This document shows positions 23,309 to 24,009 of a stretch of DNA of 24,009 bases, piece by piece. Location: positions 1 to 24,009 of the forward strand of contig CAYNFT010000025.1 of NCBI GenBank assembly GCA_964396535.1, in the 5' to 3' direction. Made by a program: the position numbers and the translations under genes. The notes beneath the pieces were generated by a model that worked only from the letters and a program-made list of their open reading frames with translations, was not told the origin of the DNA and made no database searches. This stretch comes from CAYNFT01 sp964396535. Its GTDB lineage: Bacteria > Chloroflexota > Dehalococcoidia > Dehalococcoidales > UBA2162. The first letter of the stretch is position 1, and every line of letters begins with the position of its first letter.

Positions 23309-24009
23309 TTATCCATACTCCCGAGTGGCCACATCAACCTTCTCGAAGAACTGCTTAGGAGTCCAGTTCTTGTGTTTAATAGCACTTGACGGGCAAGTAA
23401 CGGCACATGCTCCGCACCCCTTACAGAGTGCCTCATTGACCTTGGCAACATTACTTTTTTCATCTATCTCTATCGCCCTGTAGGCACAGATGGAAACACA
23501 CTGCCCGCAGCCATTGCACACCTCTTCATCAACGACTGCTGTAGCCGCCTCGATTTCAACGGTGCCTTTGCTTATCATCGCCAGTACCCGGGCGGCAGCG
23601 GCTGAAGCTTGAGCTACAGTATCAGGTATATCCTTTGGGCCCTGGCAGCAACCGACGATAAACATACCATCGTTCATGGTCGCTACCGGGTCTAGCTTGG
23701 GATGCCTCTCCAGGAAGAAGCCATCAGCGCTGCGGTTAATGTTAAAGAGCCGGGCAACATCACCAGCATCGGCGCGCGGCTCCAGAGCTGTACACAGGAC
23801 AACCATGTCTACTGGCACCCGTATCATGCTACCCAGCAAGGTATCCTCACACACGACAACCAGCTTCCCTTTCTCCTCATCATTTATGGCGTGGTCGGTA
23901 ACCTGAGCCACCTTGCCCCGGATGAAATTAACGCCTTCGTTGGAGATACGCTCATAGAATTCTTCATAGCCCTTGCCGAAGCAACGCATATCTATATACA
24001 TCTGGTATA
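23309..24009 (-). CDS. HdrA-like FAD/iron-sulfur protein, 3' part (runs off the window)
   Basis: The frame stays open to the window edge (codons for Y and Q precede the first ATG at 24001), so the gene is partial at its 5' end. The visible 230-plus residues are the C-terminal part of an HdrA-type flavoprotein: YIDMRCFGKGYEEFYERI, MVVLCTALEPRADA, FIVGCCQGPKDIPDTV, then two [4Fe-4S] motifs (CNGCGQCVSICA and CKGCGACAVTCP) and the WTPKQF tail. It is the first gene visible in the operon and a second HdrA-like chain beside the double-module HdrA. Confidence 0.88.
   Translation of the reverse strand, partial: YQMYIDMRCFGKGYEEFYERISNEGVNFIRGKVAQVTDHAINDEEKGKLVVVCEDTLLGSMIRVPVDMVVLCTALEPRADAGDVARLFNINRSADGFFLERHPKLDPVATMNDGMFIVGCCQGPKDIPDTVAQASAAAARVLAMISKGTVEIEAATAVVDEEVCNGCGQCVSICAYRAIEIDEKSNVAKVNEALCKGCGACAVTCPSSAIKHKNWTPKQFFEKVDVATREYG

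Overview
The window looks like chromosomal DNA of an anaerobic bacterium. A Dehalococcoidia-like Chloroflexota is my best guess, inferred from a HdrABC/MvhD/FrhB-type electron-transfer operon, an orphan family-5 peptide-binding lipoprotein with a decayed relative nearby, and a UGSC-type selenoprotein. No rRNA or other taxonomic marker is present, so the assignment is tentative. Codon 92 of the selenoprotein gene is UGA, while several other genes end in TGA, so the standard code with selenocysteine recoding applies.

Left part (1-6200), AT-rich and mosaic. It holds an N-terminal half of a GT-B glycosyltransferase-like gene; a three-gene minus-strand cassette (ParB-domain DNA methyltransferase, spore photoproduct lyase-like radical SAM protein, and an unknown gene cut by an in-frame TGA) flanked by near-identical 27-bp direct repeats; and a tyrosine phosphatase that lacks its C-terminus and abuts the 5' stub of a MarR-type regulator. 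An 820-bp stretch follows with tandem 13-bp repeats under a promoter, an intrinsic terminator and a long hairpin.

Middle part (6200-13300). An ABC-transporter family-5 substrate-binding lipoprotein is followed by a large membrane-anchored penicillin acylase family amidase on the opposite strand and a small zinc-ribbon protein. A graveyard then follows: a tRNA-Val-like remnant, an integrase N-terminal remnant and the C-terminal tail of another substrate-binding protein. After it come a CvpA-like membrane protein and a secreted Ig-like protein with tandem C-terminal repeats.

Right part (13300-24009). The most striking locus is 13478-15229. Two in-frame open stretches separated by one TGA form a 583-residue UGSC-like selenoprotein, with a good bacterial SECIS hairpin directly after the TGA. 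It is divergent from a zinc-type medium-chain dehydrogenase, followed by tatA. The minus strand from the window end to 17267 is one tight operon: hdrA-like (partial), double-module hdrA, mvhD, frhB/fdhB-like, hdrC, hdrB. Together these encode a cytoplasmic iron-sulfur flavoprotein complex of the electron-bifurcating or confurcating heterodisulfide reductase type.
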